From the NCBI GenBank assembly GCA_030038695.1, contig JASHSN010000659.1, positions 1-5,000 of the forward strand: 5,000 nt of DNA, written 5' to 3'. How positions within the stretch are numbered: the stretch's first letter is position 1; every line of letters begins with the position of its first letter. This stretch comes from Nitrososphaeraceae archaeon. GTDB taxonomy: Archaea > Thermoproteota > Nitrososphaeria > Nitrososphaerales > Nitrososphaeraceae. Under the pieces are notes generated by a model. It saw only the letters and a list, made by a program, of their open reading frames with translations. It was not told where the DNA came from and searched no databases. Below, in pieces: positions 4,145 through 5,000 of the stretch. The position numbers were made by a program, and so were the translations under genes.

Positions 4145-5000
4145 ACTAGAGATTCAAGTCTGATGGTTGGGTACCCTGGGGTCCTATCAGCCACTATTGC
4201 AAAAGGAACCGTCTCCGGAGTTACAGAACGCAGTACTAACGTTCCACTAACATCAGAGAGGCGCAGTTGAACGTCTGCCATTTCTGTGAGGTTTAGGTCT
4301 GTGGCATAAGGGTGCTCTACCACCATTAAAGTGAGATCCGCGTTAGCACTTATGAAAGTCATGAAGTTTATTCCTTGGTCCTTTCGATACTGATGAATGG
4401 TACTACACATGCCCATCCCCATTACATTCACCAATATCTTGTTTTGATAATCTCTTCTCGCTTTCGCCATCATTTCTCGGAAGCAGTGGATTAGTTTTTG
4501 AGAATTACTTAAATTTTGAGATTGCGATGTCGTGTAAATCGAAGGAAGATCCTTGTTCGTGTTCGTATCAGAAAACCTTACTAGATCTTTCTTCTCTTCC
4601 GGAGACAAATATGGCCGGATATAACTCATAATTGTCTTCTCGTCAATGCCCATAAACGGTTCAATTAATATCGGATTGTCATTTCTGAGTACGTTTGAAA
4701 ATATTCCAGCCAGTAAGGTCAGAAGCACCTTTGAGTTTATGCTTGAATGTGTTTCTAAGAGTACTGTACCCTTTCTTGGGAACCCCCCTCCGAGTTGTTC
4801 ATCAAGCTCTTCGTACCCACTACTAATGTATCGATCCCGCCATTGAGAGCGATTGAGTCTTGTTGATCCTCTCTTCAGGCTCCTAGTCGGATTGATCTTA
4901 TTGTTGTTATAAGAATCACTGAACGTAAAGTCACTCGGATCATAAGGATTGTAACTTTGAAAAACACTTTTGTTCAGGGTATATATGTGAGATGATTTGT
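4141..5000 (-). CDS. KaiC/GvpD/RAD55-like RecA-fold protein with degenerate Walker motifs (partial, N-terminus missing)
   Basis: The frame is open from the right edge to a TAG at 4141-4143, giving 285 visible residues (numbered from codon 4998). Residues 1-57 are rich in Asn, Ser and Arg and look disordered. The RecA-like domain opens with ISSGYEELDEQLGGGF (58-73), the signature of the KaiC/RAD55/GvpD group (COG0467). Where this family has a Walker A loop (GxxxxGKT), it reads THSSINSK (83-90), without the glycines and with the lysine out of place. The Walker B strand reads KILVNVMG (187-194), with Asn in place of the Asp. The final strands (about 222-280) fit the family's C-terminal part. It is therefore probably a pseudo-ATPase with a structural or regulatory role. 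A GTG at 4728 could be mistaken for the start, but it would cut off the family signature. The gene overlaps the convergent winged-helix gene by 4 bp. Confidence 0.82.
   Translation of the reverse strand, partial: KSSHIYTLNKSVFQSYNPYDPSDFTFSDSYNNNKINPTRSLKRGSTRLNRSQWRDRYISSGYEELDEQLGGGFPRKGTVLLETHSSINSKVLLTLLAGIFSNVLRNDNPILIEPFMGIDEKTIMSYIRPYLSPEEKKDLVRFSDTNTNKDLPSIYTTSQSQNLSNSQKLIHCFREMMAKARRDYQNKILVNVMGMGMCSTIHQYRKDQGINFMTFISANADLTLMVVEHPYATDLNLTEMADVQLRLSDVSGTLVLRSVTPETVPFAIVADRTPGYPTIRLESLV

Noticed and set aside
4141..4728. A shorter 195-residue protein starting at GTG 4728
   Set aside because: The same frame stays open upstream and encodes the KaiC/RAD55 signature directly before the GTG, so this would be an artificial truncation.
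4783..4788. Run of six C (GGGGGG on the coding strand) as a possible frameshift site in the RecA-fold gene
   Set aside because: The frame is continuous on both sides and the run encodes the Gly residues of the family signature, so nothing indicates a shift.
3385..5000. A toxin-antitoxin or defence system made of the winged-helix pair and the RecA-fold gene
   Set aside because: The genes are convergent rather than co-transcribed, there is no toxin-like or nuclease motif, and no mobile-element signature is present.

Overview
The window reads as archaeal chromosome, most likely from the Nitrososphaerota (soil ammonia-oxidising archaea and relatives). This is inferred from a TFB-type general transcription factor, two one-domain archaeal winged-helix proteins, a KaiC/RAD55-type RecA-fold protein, TATA boxes about 28 bases before start codons, and little use of Shine-Dalgarno sites. 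Base composition looks moderately AT-rich, and the spaces between genes are clearly AT-rich. No RNA gene, insertion sequence, CRISPR array or viral hallmark was seen. I cannot fix the genus from sequence reading alone.

Layout from left to right. (1) 1-1172, minus strand, cut by the left edge: a membrane family 2 glycosyltransferase resembling Egghead-type enzymes, with a TTG start and a TATA box placed for a leaderless transcript. (2) 1173-1397: a divergent promoter region. (3) 1398-2324, plus strand: a transcription initiation factor B (TFB) with zinc ribbon and two cyclin-like repeats. (4) 2302-3291, minus strand: a PPP-family serine/threonine protein phosphatase whose last codons overlap the end of the TFB gene by 23 bp. 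(5) 3292-3384: a short divergent promoter region in which one AT-rich block may serve both directions. (6) 3385-3684 and 3839-4144, plus strand: two paralogous winged-helix proteins separated by 154 bp rich in inverted repeats, including one that encloses the TATA box of the second gene. (7) 4141-5000, minus strand, cut by the right edge: a KaiC/GvpD/RAD55-like RecA-fold protein in which both Walker motifs look lost, so probably a pseudo-ATPase. Its stop codon overlaps that of the second winged-helix gene.

The central part is rich in regulation and signalling: a general transcription factor, a protein phosphatase, two small DNA-binding proteins and a RecA-fold pseudoenzyme. The genes alternate in strand and do not form one operon, so a shared pathway is a hypothesis only. 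The best candidates for something undescribed are the degenerate RecA-fold protein beside the winged-helix pair, and the set of dyad-symmetric sites between the two winged-helix genes.
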